From Cloeon dipterum (taxonomy: Eukaryota > Arthropoda > Insecta > Ephemeroptera > Baetidae), in contig NC_088786.1 in NCBI RefSeq assembly GCF_949628265.1, forward strand, positions 11,780,001-11,844,000: a stretch of 64,000 nucleotides of DNA, written 5' to 3'. The notes below the pieces were generated by a model. The model had not been told where the DNA came from, did no database searches, and saw only the letters and a program-made list of their open reading frames with translations. Shown one piece after another: positions 14,301 through 27,500 of the stretch (positions within the stretch are counted from its first letter, which is position 1; every line of letters starts with the position of its first letter). The position numbers were made by a program, and so were the translations under genes.

Positions 14301-15548
14301 AAAATCAAAGTTTGAAACTGCTTAAAGTTGGAAAAAAAGTCAAGCGTCAGAAAATTTGTCAAATAAGTTATGAAAAATTAAAAATAAGAAATTAATTGGT
14401 TGTGGCGTCATATAAATATGCACAATAAATTTCGAACCTTAAAATGTCAGCAAAATTCAAACGTTTTCCAATTTTCGGAATGTGAGGATTCATGTTTTTA
14501 ATGATTTAAAAATCTGCTGCGGAAAAGTGCGTTTATTCCCGCAAATAACCACTGGACAGGCTTTTTTCGATTGTCAGCCCTTTTGCCATTCCCTGTCATT
14601 ATCGCTCCGTCTCCCGGCAGACACGATGTGATTTTTGAGCAGGGCTCGACGAATTGTTACGAATGTGATTATCTTCAAATCAGTCAGAAACGGACTAACG
14701 ATCAATATATATAAATAGTGTTTCGTTTTATAGGACGAACGAAAGCTGCAGCTGTGCTAACAAGCCAATTTCGAGCCCTGCACTCGTACTTTTAAAACTA
14801 ATTTTAAGTACACGGTTTAATTGACACAAATCAACTTGGTGCTGCATTCAAAGGAACGTGCTCTCCCGTCGAAAACGTCAGCTCGAGTAAAGCATAAGAG
14901 CACAAGGATTGGCCTTCGCCGACACGGAACGAGTTAAAATGTGATTCATTTCCATTCAAGATTTGATTATAGCATGGAAGTGGATTCGTTCTTTTTCTGC
15001 TTTGATTCAGATTCTTTCAGAGTCGGGACCTGCCATCCCGCGGAGATAGGTACATTTAGAATTTCTTTTTCTTTTTTACCAAAAGCCCAGCAAAATATCA
15101 TATTTTCGTCGCACGCATTTCCAAGACAACCACGCGCCAGGTTTTCTATGATCTTTGGTTTTACAGAATTCTGTCTCAAGGCGAGTCGCCAAACAACGAG
15201 ATATGTGTTTAATTTCACTAATGCGTTCCATGTGAGTGAGCAATTACACTTAACTGTAATTACTTAGTTGCAATTACTTCTTCTCTCTCTTTCTTTCTTC
15301 ATTATTATTTTTAGAGTATTATAATAGTGTGTTTTCTCAATAGATATATAATTATCTACCATCAGTATTCATCTTAATTTGCTGCGCCGCGAATTTCCCT
15401 TAATCTCAGCTTTTTTCGCGCAGAGTGTTTTATATTTGTCAGTTACTTTTTAATTTTTACTCTTTAAATACTTGGAAGATGATGATCGGGTGGTCTCTGT
15501 CGATTGCACTCTCAATTGACTAGAATTGCTGCTGCTGTCGTGCACCGC
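5359..15548. other. Gene-poor intergenic region with GC-rich islands
   Basis: About 10 kb between the MCT-like start and the 3' end of the Beat-family gene. No reading frame here resembles a known family. The DNA alternates between AT-rich stretches and GC-rich, CpG-containing blocks near 5220-5640, 8240-8560, 9480-9550, 11240-11880 and 13700-13880. The first block surrounds the MCT first exon and probably holds its promoter and 5' UTR. The others could be non-coding exons, promoters or enhancers. Part is 3' flank of the Beat-family gene. Confidence 0.5.
7461..7688 (-). CDS. Unrecognised short reading frame with nearby poly(A) signals (candidate only)
   Basis: A 75-codon frame from ATG at 7688 to a stop at 7461. 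The composition is protein-like, with a charged N-terminal half and an ISSFSFDQKILRQLLDYY C-terminal segment. Two minus-strand AATAAA hexamers follow 45-70 nt downstream (7409-7414 and 7391-7396), as for a terminal exon. I recognise no family, found no clear upstream exon or promoter, and chance cannot be excluded. Confidence 0.2.
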   Translation of the reverse strand: MKWFREIRCQVLSETNRKHGADASLAGEKCEVLAFADENSLAQNFLGLTVEKISSFSFDQKILRQLLDYYICCVD

Positions 15549-18500
15549 TCACCGTCCGCCGACGGCCAGCACGGCGGCCACGAAGGTGGCCATGGAGGCG
15601 GCCAGCGCGCTGGCCGACGAGTTCATGGTGGCGGCCGCCTCGGGGTCGGGGCTGGGCTGCGGGGCCATCACCTCGACTGCAACAGAAAGCACACACCACC
15701 TGTCACAAAGCGCGCCTGCGTGTGCCTGTGCCGCCGCCAGCAAAAAGCTCTTCTTCTTTCTTTCTATGCACCAGTGCGATTAAGTGGCCATTGTAAATCA
15801 ATGAGAGAGAGAGAGAGAGACCGCCTCGGCTTGCCTTGCTTGCAAGACGCCGCACATCAAACCGAGCCGCACACATACGTTCCCCGCTCGCTTCAATTCT
15901 GCAGCTTTCCTCTGATGTGCTCTCCTCTTCTTTCATTCCGCGCCTACTTGCCAGTCGCGCGCGCGACTCGAGTGGAAAATTGTCGTTTTATTGTTCCGAC
16001 CGACCCTACCCTTCGTAACAAGTGTGCTTTTGAGTCTGTCGTCATTGCTGAGAGCGAGAAACGCGGATTGCGGGGTGAGATCTCGAACTCAAATATTCAT
16101 GACTAAGCAATGCGAGAGTCTCATACAAAAATAAAAAAACCGCGCGTAGTAAAAAAATAGACACGCCGGCGGATCGATGCTGTTGTGTGCTGTGTCAATA
16201 AATTTAGACAAATGATCGGAATTTGCCAGACGGGCAGAGAGCGCGATTCAAAGAATCGTGTCTGTCTGTTATTGAGAGCAGTCAATCGTTTTTGGAGACA
16301 GATTGAAGCATCATCGTATCGACGCTCTCTGCGGTTTTGTGAGTCGATTTGCAAGTGAAGTGCTGCTGCAATGCTGACGATACTTCAATAGCTAAAGCAT
16401 CCATCCACTCTACAGAATGCAGAGAGTATATATTCTTGTTTCTCACGCCAGAGCAGAATCCTTTAATAATTGAAATAAATAGCGTTGAGAGATTCCAGCC
16501 AATTAATTCTTTTCCAAGCTCTGTAAGTGGCTAACTGACTCCCCAACGTCATTTATTTTAATTTTAAAATATTTATTCTCAACAAAAATGCTAGTGTCAA
16601 AAACGAGATAATTTTGATTTAAATCCTTAATTACAAAACAAAACATGTATTTATTGGAGTGGTTTGAAACAAAGATTCATTCTTTTCTCTCTACAAAACG
16701 CACTAGTATTTTAAAATAGGCTAATTAAGAAATAACTGGAAAAGCTTAATTTTTCTTTGGAATATTTTATTCCAGTGAATAAACAGATGGTTTTAAGTGC
16801 TTTAAGGGGGTCAGAAGACTTTGCAGGGTCATAAAGATAGTTTCAAGAGACGCTTTGAAGTCTGAAAAAGTGAGATTTTTGTTTTTTCAGAGCAAAAGCA
16901 AGTTGAAGCGATCAATTGAGTTATTTCTCTAGATGGTGCAATTAAACGAGTTAAAAAGTTAATTGGAGCTGTGTAAATCTGCAGCAAAGTTTGTTATAAA
17001 AGATTCTCGAGAGGAATTTACATTTTAAATGAACCATAAAAGCGTATCAGACACAAGCAACTTTTGAACAAAGCTCACAGCTCTGAACAGTAAATTCTGT
17101 TTCCGCTGTTTGTCACACGTTGTTGTTTGCCACTCACAAAAAAATTGACCACTTACATATGTCAACGCAGTAATCCTAGCGTGATGAATGAATTTGATTG
17201 AGTGGAATACAAACAATGAAACCAATTATCACACCAAATAAGCTGTTGTCCATACACTGTAATTTTCATGTCACAAAAAACGTTTCCCATTCGAATTTTG
17301 AAACAAATTAATGAGCTCATTAATTTAAAACACCGTTGAATAAACAGAGATTTCTTTTACGAAGAACAGAGCGGAAGAAAATTAAATAAAACCCTTGCGT
17401 GGAAAGAAGGACTTCTCAGCCACGAGATTTCACGCCAGCTTTAATTTTCCACTTTCGACGGAAAGGAAGGGGGTGAATACGTTTTCGGCGGTTAGCGAGC
17501 CGCGCCCTCTTTCAAGGGAAAAGAAGGAAGCATCAGAGGGCTTAATTGGTGCCTTTCCACGCGCATTGACGCGCGGTTTCATGCCCGGTGAAAAATGGGG
17601 AAAGCGTCATCTCGGGCGGCGGGCGGGCGGGCGGGCAGGCACGCAACCGCTAAGACCATAATAACGGAGCTCAAATCGCTTGTTTTGAAATCAATCGAAA
17701 TTGAAAGCGAAGGGTCTGATATCACTAACAACAACCCGAGTAAATTGAGTTTGCTCACAAGAGCCAAATATTGCGAAACCGCAGGCACACACACACAGGG
17801 GCTCAAACAGGTTCGACCTGCTTGAGTGCCCTCATCAGCATGGCAACTGGCAACTGTTTGAATCTGCAAAGCGGCTCAAGGTCTGCGTATCTCCTTTCCA
17901 ATTAAGTCTGGCATCGATCGGTGAGTGCGTATATGACAGTTTGGAGTGAATTTTCTATAATATAAAAGCGATGAAACGAACCTGTAAGCGAAGCCATTTG
18001 CTTGTCAGCGTAGCGCACCGAGCTGGGTCTCAGGTGGTTCTCGTGCTCGTCTTCGAAGCCGTGGAAGGCGGGAATGGTGGTGAGGCAGGTGAGTTGGACG
18101 AGGCCTGAGGCGGGCGGCGCGCCCGGTGCCACGCTCGGCGCCGGGATTACGTTATCCTCGCTCAGCTCCAGACTCAGCTGCACGGTCGAGAACGTTAAGT
18201 CGGCGAAAGTGCGTTGCCCAGGGAACACCTGCAGCAACCTGTCATCCACCTGCTCACCAATTAAACATTTTGATTTTCAATTAATTCACAGTTCAAGCCT
18301 CTATTGGATGGCAGAATATGGGGTATCAGGATCTAAAGTACACTTCTTTTTGGATTCGTTTTGCCTCCAATTTTAATGAATTTCTCGTTGAATTTTTTAC
18401 TTTGAAATACTTTTGAAGAGACTCAAAATGAACGACAAGAGGAATATATAAATTCCTTTAATACCATTATAATACTTTTCCATCCCCTATATTTCATTTA

Positions 18501-21500
18501 AAAATAAACATGAATCTTAAAATATCCCGCCAAATTTACTATTATGTGATATTCAAAAAGGAAAAATACTCAATAAAATGAATTACTTTTTTGGCACTTA
18601 TTTCAAATGTCAGATTTTTCGTATTCCCTTTAGTTAAAAGTCAATCAAGTTGTTAATGAATGTTTGGGAAGATCCATTGCAAATTTTGACACCTGCTGAG
18701 TGTCTCAAGTGTGTAATAAATTACCGAGGTGGAAATTTATCAACGTTGCGGAGATAAATTTGTTTCAAATTGAACCTAACTGGGTGGAAAGCCCATATTA
18801 CATCGCGACAAATTCTTTACATGACGTCATCTGATTGATGACTGTAAATGTATTTCCCTGACGTCAAACCTCAAGAACTAAAACTCGTCATTTTTCCTTC
18901 CAATGGAAAATAAATTCGAATCTGATCGGTTCAGAACTTTAACTCGTGCATCTTTAAGAGTTGAAAACTGCAAAAATAGCACTCCTGCCTTTTTCCCGTT
19001 GACGATCCACGTGATGTCTGCTTCTGGCCTCGATGGGCTGGCGGTGCAGTTGAGCTCGAGTTTCTCGCCAGGCAAGTAGAGACCCGGTTTGCGTCCAGTG
19101 ATGTGCGGTTCGGCTCGTTGCTTCACTGCCAAACAAGCGCAAGAGCAAAGTTCATCAATCAGGCTGTGCAAACGGTTTGCAAGTTTGCTTGCAAGTTCGA
19201 TAACTATTTTCCAATGTACTCTATACGTAAGACTCAAGTAGCTTGTCAGCTTCCCGAAACTGCCTTTCCTCGGTTCGAGATTAGAAGTTTAAAATCGTTC
19301 TTTTTTGCCCCTATTACTGCATGCCCCCATCCAGACGAGCTAATTCTAATTAGTTGAACGAAGGGACATGAATCATGAAATTTAGTCTGAGCTTGTTATT
19401 TTTGCTGGCAGTAAGAAATTCAAGGTTAGTTATGCAGGCTTTAAACTGCTACAGATAAGTCAAAGAACATGGAAATTGTATGAATATTCTGCTAAAAATA
19501 GTGCTCAACAGAAATAACGAAATTCAGAATATTTCAAGATGCACTCTTTTTTATATTTATTTCACACAACTTTTTCAAGAGGCAAACAGAAACACAAGAA
19601 ATTTTCATGATACATAAAGAACCACGCTGTCAGCTAAATTTTTATGCAGCGTATTTCTGCAGTGTTGAATTTTGCTTTGAAGGTTAAGTATGTATAGATG
19701 ATGACATCTGCGAGGTAAAAACGAGCTGGCTTCCAGTAGAATAAAGCGTGATTTTATCATTCTCTTTAGCTATAAAATAGGAGCAAATATTATAAAACCC
19801 AAACCCTAGTGACGAATTTGTTTTTCCATAATTTATAAACTTTTAACCATACAATTTGTGAAAGGCGTATCTCATTAACTTGTGCTATTGTGTTTGATAG
19901 CAAACAAGGCTTTGCTTCTCATTGAAAGTGACTAGCTGGGGAGGGGAAAAACTCAGAAATATTTAAACGACGGCCATCAGCATGAAATAATGAAATGAAT
20001 TTTTGGGAGATAGAAGGGTTGAAATGATGAAGACCGATGAATTCAGATGAAGAATTTTGTTGGTGAATTGGCTACAGTTGGAAATCCGATCGGACACTTA
20101 ATCAAAAACCAGAACTGAAATTGTTTACAATAATAAGTGATAAATTCTTTTGTTAACTGACGGTTGGACTCACCCCTTTGAATCGGGTTCTGCACTATTA
20201 AACGAATCACGTCAGCACCGTGTGGCTGACGGACGAAAACTGAATTCTTATTTTAAAATCATCTTTCTGCTGTTAAACAATAATGCAAAATTACAATAAT
20301 TCAAACCGCCGACAATTGTTGGCTTCCAACAAAAAGCAGGACCGCGTTGTTGTACCGCTACATTAGTCCGGGGGTCATAAACTGGAAGTTTGGAAAGCCA
20401 AGAAAAATTTAACTGGACCGACTTTGAATCGCCGTAATTAATCCAGCACATTGGTGTTGCACTGCGGTGTCGATCGAGCTTTGCGCTCCAGATCAGCCGC
20501 AATCATCAACTACCAAAAATCTAATATTTTGTCATACTGTACACTCTGTTGCACGGGAATTGTCGAAAGCGTTGTTCAGACAAGGACAAATGGAAAGGAG
20601 CGTGAACTCCTATTCCACTTTAAGAAATGCAACAGCGAGAACAGCGCGTTTGAAATTATTTTGGTCTGAAATTTACATGACTTTGTATATCAGCAAAAAG
20701 GAAAATTCTTAGGTGACACATTTTGTCTTTGAATTAAAATTAAGGAAACTCAATCGCGACCGAATTTTTACCCGTGTCAAATGAGGCAAACCTTTTTGTG
20801 ATTATAGTCGAGCAGAACTAGGCGTCTTTTGTTCTTTCGCGCGGGCCCTACGCGGACGCAGTTACTGCTTCGCATTAAAATTCTTCATTTTTCTTCTCAT
20901 TTTGCCGGCCAAGGAAAAGACTTCTTTACTCCACACAGACAGGGAGGCTCTCAGGCGAAATTGTCGCGGCCGCTGACACAAACGGGGATAAAACTTGGAA
21001 AATTCTTCAAGCTGGTGCGATGGTCGATTGTATCTCTTGATTGTTGGTTGATGCTGATGACTTCAGTTGAAAATTCTTGCGTTCTAACGGTTGATTTACT
21101 TGTTATGTTGCTCATCAGCATTGTTGCGGATTTAAATTTTGGGATTGTTGTACCCGAAAAATCTTGAACTTGCGATTTTGCAGTTTGTGAGTCCACTTTG
21201 TGTAACGGTTTTCGGTCTCCAATAAAAAATGGTTGGTGCTTGCGTTCGCCGGGTTTAAGGAAACCAGTGGGCATCCGAGCTTGCTGGTGTCCGGCGAATT
21301 CGCATCTTGAAATGGCTAGACTGTGATACTTGAAATGGTTTGACTGTGATACTTGAAATAGTTTGGCTGCGTTACTGTCACGTCGGGGTCACCAATTTGG
21401 GAGAATGAAGAGTTGAAATGATGAAGACCGATGAATTCAGATGAAGAATTTTGTTGGTGAATTGGCTACAGTTGGAAATCCGATCGGACACTTAATCAAA

Positions 21501-24500
21501 AACCAGAACTGAAATTGTTTACAATAATAAGTGATAAATTCTTTTGTTAACTGACGGTTGGACTCACCCCTTTGAATCGGGTTCTGCACTATTAAACGAA
21601 TCACGTCAGCACCGTGTGGCTGACGGACGAAAACTGAATTCTTATTTTAAAATCATCTTTCTGCTGTTAAACAATAATGCAAAATTACAATAATTCAAAC
21701 CGCCGACAATTGTTGGCTTCCAACAAAAAGCAGGACCGCGTTGTTGTACCGCTACAAATTCATCTCCAGGAGTTGTAGATAGCCCACGGGATGTGCCGAG
21801 CAGAGGCTCAAGAAGAAAATGTAAAATTTTCAGAAAGTTTCAGTTCAAAATTTAAAATTGTGTTGGATCTCTTCATGTAAATATGCAAATTGTTTCGTCT
21901 ATTGACTCTTAATGGTAATTAGCATTCAACACGAGTGGCAGACATTTTCTGTTGCGAAAAGTTGACTTTTGCTTTTGCAGTTATATAACATCATAAAACA
22001 GTTCCCACAGAAGCAACACTTCTTGCTCTTTCGCTTTAATTACTTTGCACACGTTCCGTTTCAACACTTAAAAATAAACTCTCGTCGGAAAGGTTCATCA
22101 GAGGCGAGCAAAAACTTTTTAGCATATAGGTAGAGAACGCGCACTTGAGAGCGCGTAACAAAAGTGCGCGTCTGCTTTCAGTTTGGATAACACACGCGTT
22201 TGGCCAAGTGATCAGCAGCGGTGGATTTAATGTCGCATCATCGAGGTCAAGCGCACGAATCAGCTAGGCTGCTGACAAGCGGTAATTTAGATAAAAATGC
22301 AGACGAGGAGGCCTTCAAAGTAGCGCCGTTAGCGTTGGCTCCACGCGCCGCCAACCGAGATAAGAAGGGCTCGGGGGGCGCGCTCACGGAACCCTTTGTG
22401 CCTCGTCTCTTTCTGTGAAACTTTCTCTTGCAGCTCTTCGCAGCATTATTTATTCAATATATGTATGTTGCATCAAGCAGCGCTGCTTTCTGCCCGTCTT
22501 TTTGAGAGCGGTTAAAGCATAGCGTTGCGCGCGCAATCCGCACTGACTGATTCCTTTGCCGAGCGTGTGATTAGATATATGCTCGGTGAAAAGGATTTTC
22601 GCTCGGGTGTGCTGCGGCCGCAACACGCTTTTCCCATCCGCTCTGCTCCACCGGAAAGTTTGTGGTGAAAAAGTTGTCGGAACGAAGAGATGCGAATTTA
22701 CGTATAATTAGACTAGATTAGCGTGACGCAAACTTTCGGGGAGGTATTTTGACATCTTAATTAACTAATCTGGAGATGATGAATTATTGATTGGCAGTTG
22801 CTAAGTGTGATGAAGCAGTTCCATCCCCGATGGCAATCCTCTAAACTCGGCCAAAGATAACAGGATAGTCCCTCTCCACTGATGACTTTTTTATGAATGG
22901 TCTTTTTTCAAGGCTTGTCAAGAGCCCAATTCAATACGTTTAATAAACCTGCTGTCCATAAATTAAAAAATGTGATTAAACTGTTGGAAATTTTTGGAAT
23001 TAGCCTGAAATTGGAATAAACGAAAATTTTGCGTTGCAAAAATATTCTTTTGGCTAGTTTCAATGATTACTAATTAACGGTTTTGCTTCACTCCTTGCGA
23101 ATTATTCAACACTATTGAAACCAAAAGATTTTTAACCCTTATGAATTGGGAACGTTAATGTAGACTGAATAAAATTTTTTAAGTATTACTTATTTTAAAC
23201 GAGAATAAATTATGACTAATCTTGCTTATTAAAATATAATTATACCTTATTTCCTCTCTTCATGTTTTGGGCACAGTTATTTCAAGAATTTTCGTGTCTT
23301 GTGGAAAATTTTCGGCCTCTATACATGCAGTTTAAATTTATTTTCCGGCTCTCCAATTTTGAGCCAAACCACGCGATTCAATTTTCCTAACAAAATATTA
23401 TTGTTATAAATGGAAGTCGGGTGCCCTAATTAGTGTGTATTATTTGCTTAGTTCAAACAGTATGGAAATGGCCCAAGTGACAAGTGCTGAAAAAGAGAGG
23501 TTAGAAATTAAAATCAGCATATTTCCTTCCCCGGAAATTCCCGTCAAAGTCAGTTACACTAAAATTGAAAATTCAACAATTTCTTGGCACAGCAATTTGC
23601 ACCCGAGCCTTTGTAGGAAAAAATCCAAAGCACCCTGTGATAAATACGTATTGTAAAACATCTCATGTGATTATAACATTATGGATTGCTATTACAAGCC
23701 TGTTTTTTCTGTATACCTTATATTCACATTTTAATCATTATGCTGCACGCAAATCACGTGCGTCCGCTCTCCACGTATTTAATGGGAGCAGAGAGCGCAT
23801 GGTGGCATGCATCAAATCAGTGATTAGCTTTACTCACGTAGAACGGTGAGCTGCTGGTCGTTGGAGGCTTTCGTGTAGATGGGCGTTTCGGTGGAGACCT
23901 CGCACGAGTAAAATCCGCTGGCCTCAAATTGCAGGTTGCGCAGCATCACCTGCGGATTAGGAGCAATTCGATGCACGAATTAGACGCGTGATCACGCGAG
24001 ACTGAGTACACTTTGGCTAATTCAAAAAGCGAGTCGCTTTTACTTGCAATGTTTGTTTGTACCGAAAACAAATGTGTGTCACCTGTTGTTTGCTGGATGG
24101 AAGCAACAGACTGTTTTCACAGCTCTCTGCGCTTTCATCTGAATATGTTAATTTGCCGCAGCTGAGCACGCACTTTTTTACTTTTTTGTTTCTCTCGTGC
24201 ATAATGAATCATGAAAACACGCAGTGCACAAAAGGCAGCGTCGAGCGTACAGGTGGCATTTCGTAATTTTTGCCAGTGCCGCGCGTCGCGACTCAATGCC
24301 GTCTCTTTGACATTTATTTCGCTGGCAGCACGGAACACTCCATTATTGTCGTCACTCGAATAAAGTGTGGTGCTGCTCCAGCCAGTCTTGCGTACATTCC
24401 ATAGCATGCAATTTTTCATGCTGCACGCCGACCATTAAGAGCGGAAAAGAAAAAGAGAGAAATAATGGCAAAGGGCTGCGTTTTTTAAAGGTGAAATGGA

Positions 24501-27500
24501 TAACATGAAATGCCACTCTTTATTTGTTCTCTCTGGTTGCACTCAAAGGATAATAATCATTACTCGCGCTTTTATAAAAAGATTTTTAATGGTTTCCGAC
24601 ATTTTAGGTCAGTCTGCTTGTTACTTGGCATTATACTCGGAATCATTAAAAGTGTAAAAACGAAGTGTTTGATATAAATCTACGGAAAAATGTAATTTGT
24701 TTACTTTGATTAACTCTCAGACATTGTAAAATGAATATTCTCTGTAAGTGGAATAAAATTGAACCGAACTTGCTAGTATTTGCCATGGGCAAATTTACTT
24801 TCGTTCTAAGAAAATTTGATCAAGGCATACTTTTAAACGCGTGAAACCATCATCTTTTCAGTTCAAATATTTTTCTTCAGTTTGAAGTACAAATTAGTAT
24901 TCTAATTTAAAATATCAGAAAATATATAAAGAAATTTGGATATCACATATCACTTTTATGTTGTTAACATTGTTCAAAGAAGTTAAATAAAACACAGAAG
25001 AAATTCAAGAACGCATAACATACCATTAAAAATTGAACCGCACTCTGCGCAGACTTTATTTTCTCCAATTGTGAAAAGAATATATAATAGGCCTGGAAAA
25101 ATCAGCATTTCGGAAGAAAAAAATTATCGAGAGCCGGTAATTGAAACCAAACTATTCGATTTTAATATGAATTTACAAACAAGTAAAAAATAATAGCAAA
25201 TGAAATGTCCTCCCTCGGGGTTGCTTCCAATTGGTTCTTCCACGGAAATTAAAAAACGGACCATCATTCGTATCTCAAAGCAACAACTGCTAATTTGTTT
25301 CTTTTTCGACAAATTTCAGCATGTGCATGCCGCGAGAATAATTTGCATTTCAGTTGCGCCTTCTTCAATGACAAACTGGAAACTTGACGAGAAAGAAGGA
25401 AGCAACGAGGATGAAGTCTGTTTTACGATTACTATGATTTAAAAAAATAATTTATCAAAGATAATGTTTCAGACTTTCCAGTTTTCTATAATAAATCCAG
25501 TTTTCTCTATAAAGAGATGATGAAATTCATCTTCTCTGACTGTGAGATTCGATCAATTTTACAACTGGCTACTGGCGTCGTACAACGAGTGTTTTTTCCT
25601 TCTACAAATATTAGTTAAAATATAACTTCCCGCGCTCTCCATTTCCCACATTTTAGAGCAGCTTTCACATAGTTGAGAAGCAACCACTAATGAAATCGAG
25701 TTCTACCCTCGGCGTGTCTCACTCGGCAGCCGAGCAAACACATTAGGAAAGCACTTTCTGCGTTTAGCACGCAAAATATAGAGGATCATTTCCAGAGCAC
25801 GGAATCCGGAGGCAAAGTTGCGGCGAGGGGACGGGGAGCGACCATTCAAAGTGTCACACGCACAAAAAGTAAAAATGCCGCTTTCAAACTTGTCTCTTCG
25901 CACAATTGGGGCCCCGGGAAGCAAACACAAACAGAATTGCCGACTCGCCATATAATAATTCGCGTGGGCAAAAGTGAGAATGACACGCGGGCGTGTACCT
26001 GTCGTTCGTTGGAGTGTCGCCAGTCGAGCTGCGCGCCGGGGGTGGTAAAGTTGCGGTACGGGGGTTGACGTCCACGCACAAACTGGAACAACTTGCGTCC
26101 GTCGCGCAGCCACTCAATCTTGTGCAACTGCTCGCGCGCGACGCTGTGTTCGCAGAAGAGCAACACCGAGCCGCCCATCTCCACGAAGCGAGGCACCCGC
26201 AGGGACACGTGGAACTGCACGCTCCCCTCTGCGAAAAATACGAGCAAACACTTGTAAAGTTATCACCCAATTTAGGGCGGTGGCAAAAAGAGCGTCTTTC
26301 ACTTGGAAAAAACTCCAAATTGAATCACAAACATACTGTTTCTTTGCTACTCATTAGCAAGGGAACTAAGAAAAAATGTGGATCGATTTATTTTCAGAGT
26401 CTTTCACATGTCGACCATAAAACTCACGTGCTTCATTTGCAACTTCTTGCACCCAATGCATTTGTATTTTTTTTATAAATTTTTAGAATAGGTGCAACAT
26501 GAAACAGAATCCACGGGAACACCAAAAACGAGGATAATTTCACTTTATTATTTAATGTTTTCATATCACTGAAACGCCCAGTCACCCATGGCAACCCTAT
26601 AATTAAAACGATTAAAAACGTAATAGCGGGGTTGCTCCATGCTCCGCTGTGAAATAAAAAAGTGTTTTATCACACAATCAGTATCTCGTTTTATAAAAAA
26701 AACACCATAAAATTAATGGAAATAAAAATGTGATGTTATCCGCGGTAAAAATAACTACCATTTTATTGATCAGATTTAAATCTGCTCTGCTTGTTGAATG
26801 AGAGGTGTGCGCGCAGTCTCTCTACTATATTTAGTTTTTCAATTCTTAATAAAGCGCATATATCCATCTAGAGATTATATCAATTTAAAATGTAGACTGC
26901 TTCGTCAGCTGAAACCATTCAATTTAACGTCTTTGCGTCAGGTCTCTTGGAAAATGCAAACTCGCACAATTGCTTAGCATATAGACGAGGAGAAAGGCGG
27001 AACTTGAGAAAGGCTCACATCTTCTGCACAATTACGGAGTTATTCTAGAACCAACGACCGTTGAATACTCGTTTGATTGCGCAACTTTCAGCGGCATTGC
27101 CATGGAAATCCGCGACTAATGCCATTACAAAAACGATTTTATGTAATTTGTTACTCAATCCCGAGTTCAGCGCTGTGCAACCTGCGCGTCAGAAGTGATG
27201 CACCGGTTGCCTATCTGATGCACAATTGCGCTTTTGTGTCTGCTTGTTTGAAATGAAATGTAAATACGTGCCTTATTTCCGAAATGTTTATTTTGCTGTG
27301 GCTTGATAAATTGTTAATTACTTGAAAATCATCCTGGCTCCAATGTAGGCAGCTAAATTTGAAAATATTTACCACAAAGCGAATCCAAAAAAAGGATTTT
27401 CCGTTCCTGACCTTGTTCTGTCTGGTTCTGGCAATATAAATTTCCCTGAATTATCCTTTTCATGACTGCAATTTTCAGATAACAAAAGTTCCGGATTTGT

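Larger units (their letters stand above)
20002..21756 (-). mobile_element. Short LTR retrotransposon, probably non-autonomous, tRNA-Trp primed
   Basis: Two direct repeats of 361 bp (20002-20362 and 21396-21756) flank a 1033-bp interior and are flanked by AATT on both sides (19998-20001 and 21757-21760). The element reads on the minus strand: LTRs begin TGTAGCGG, and one nucleotide after the 5' LTR comes a primer-binding site whose plus-strand reading, TCACGTCGGGGTCACCA (21378-21394), matches the 3' end of insect tRNA-Trp including CCA. By eye the LTRs differ at only 3 of 361 positions, so insertion is recent. The interior is far too short for gag-pol, and no protease, reverse transcriptase or integrase motif is visible. 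tRNA-Trp priming is known from the CsRn1-like branch of Ty3/gypsy elements, so membership there is an inference. No good polypurine tract precedes the 3' LTR. Confidence 0.9.
19126..23837 (-). other. Third intron of the Beat-family gene, hosting an LTR element
   Basis: A 4.7-kb intron between the second half of Ig1 and the start of Ig2. Its main content is the LTR retrotransposon at 20002-21756, in the same orientation as the gene. The rest is AT-rich with a GC-richer patch at 22130-22680; no other gene was seen. Confidence 0.65.

Noticed and set aside
20002-21756. Two direct repeats read as a simple segmental duplication
   Set aside because: The 361-bp copies have exact terminal edges, a flanking AATT duplication and an adjacent tRNA-Trp primer site, which identify them as LTRs.
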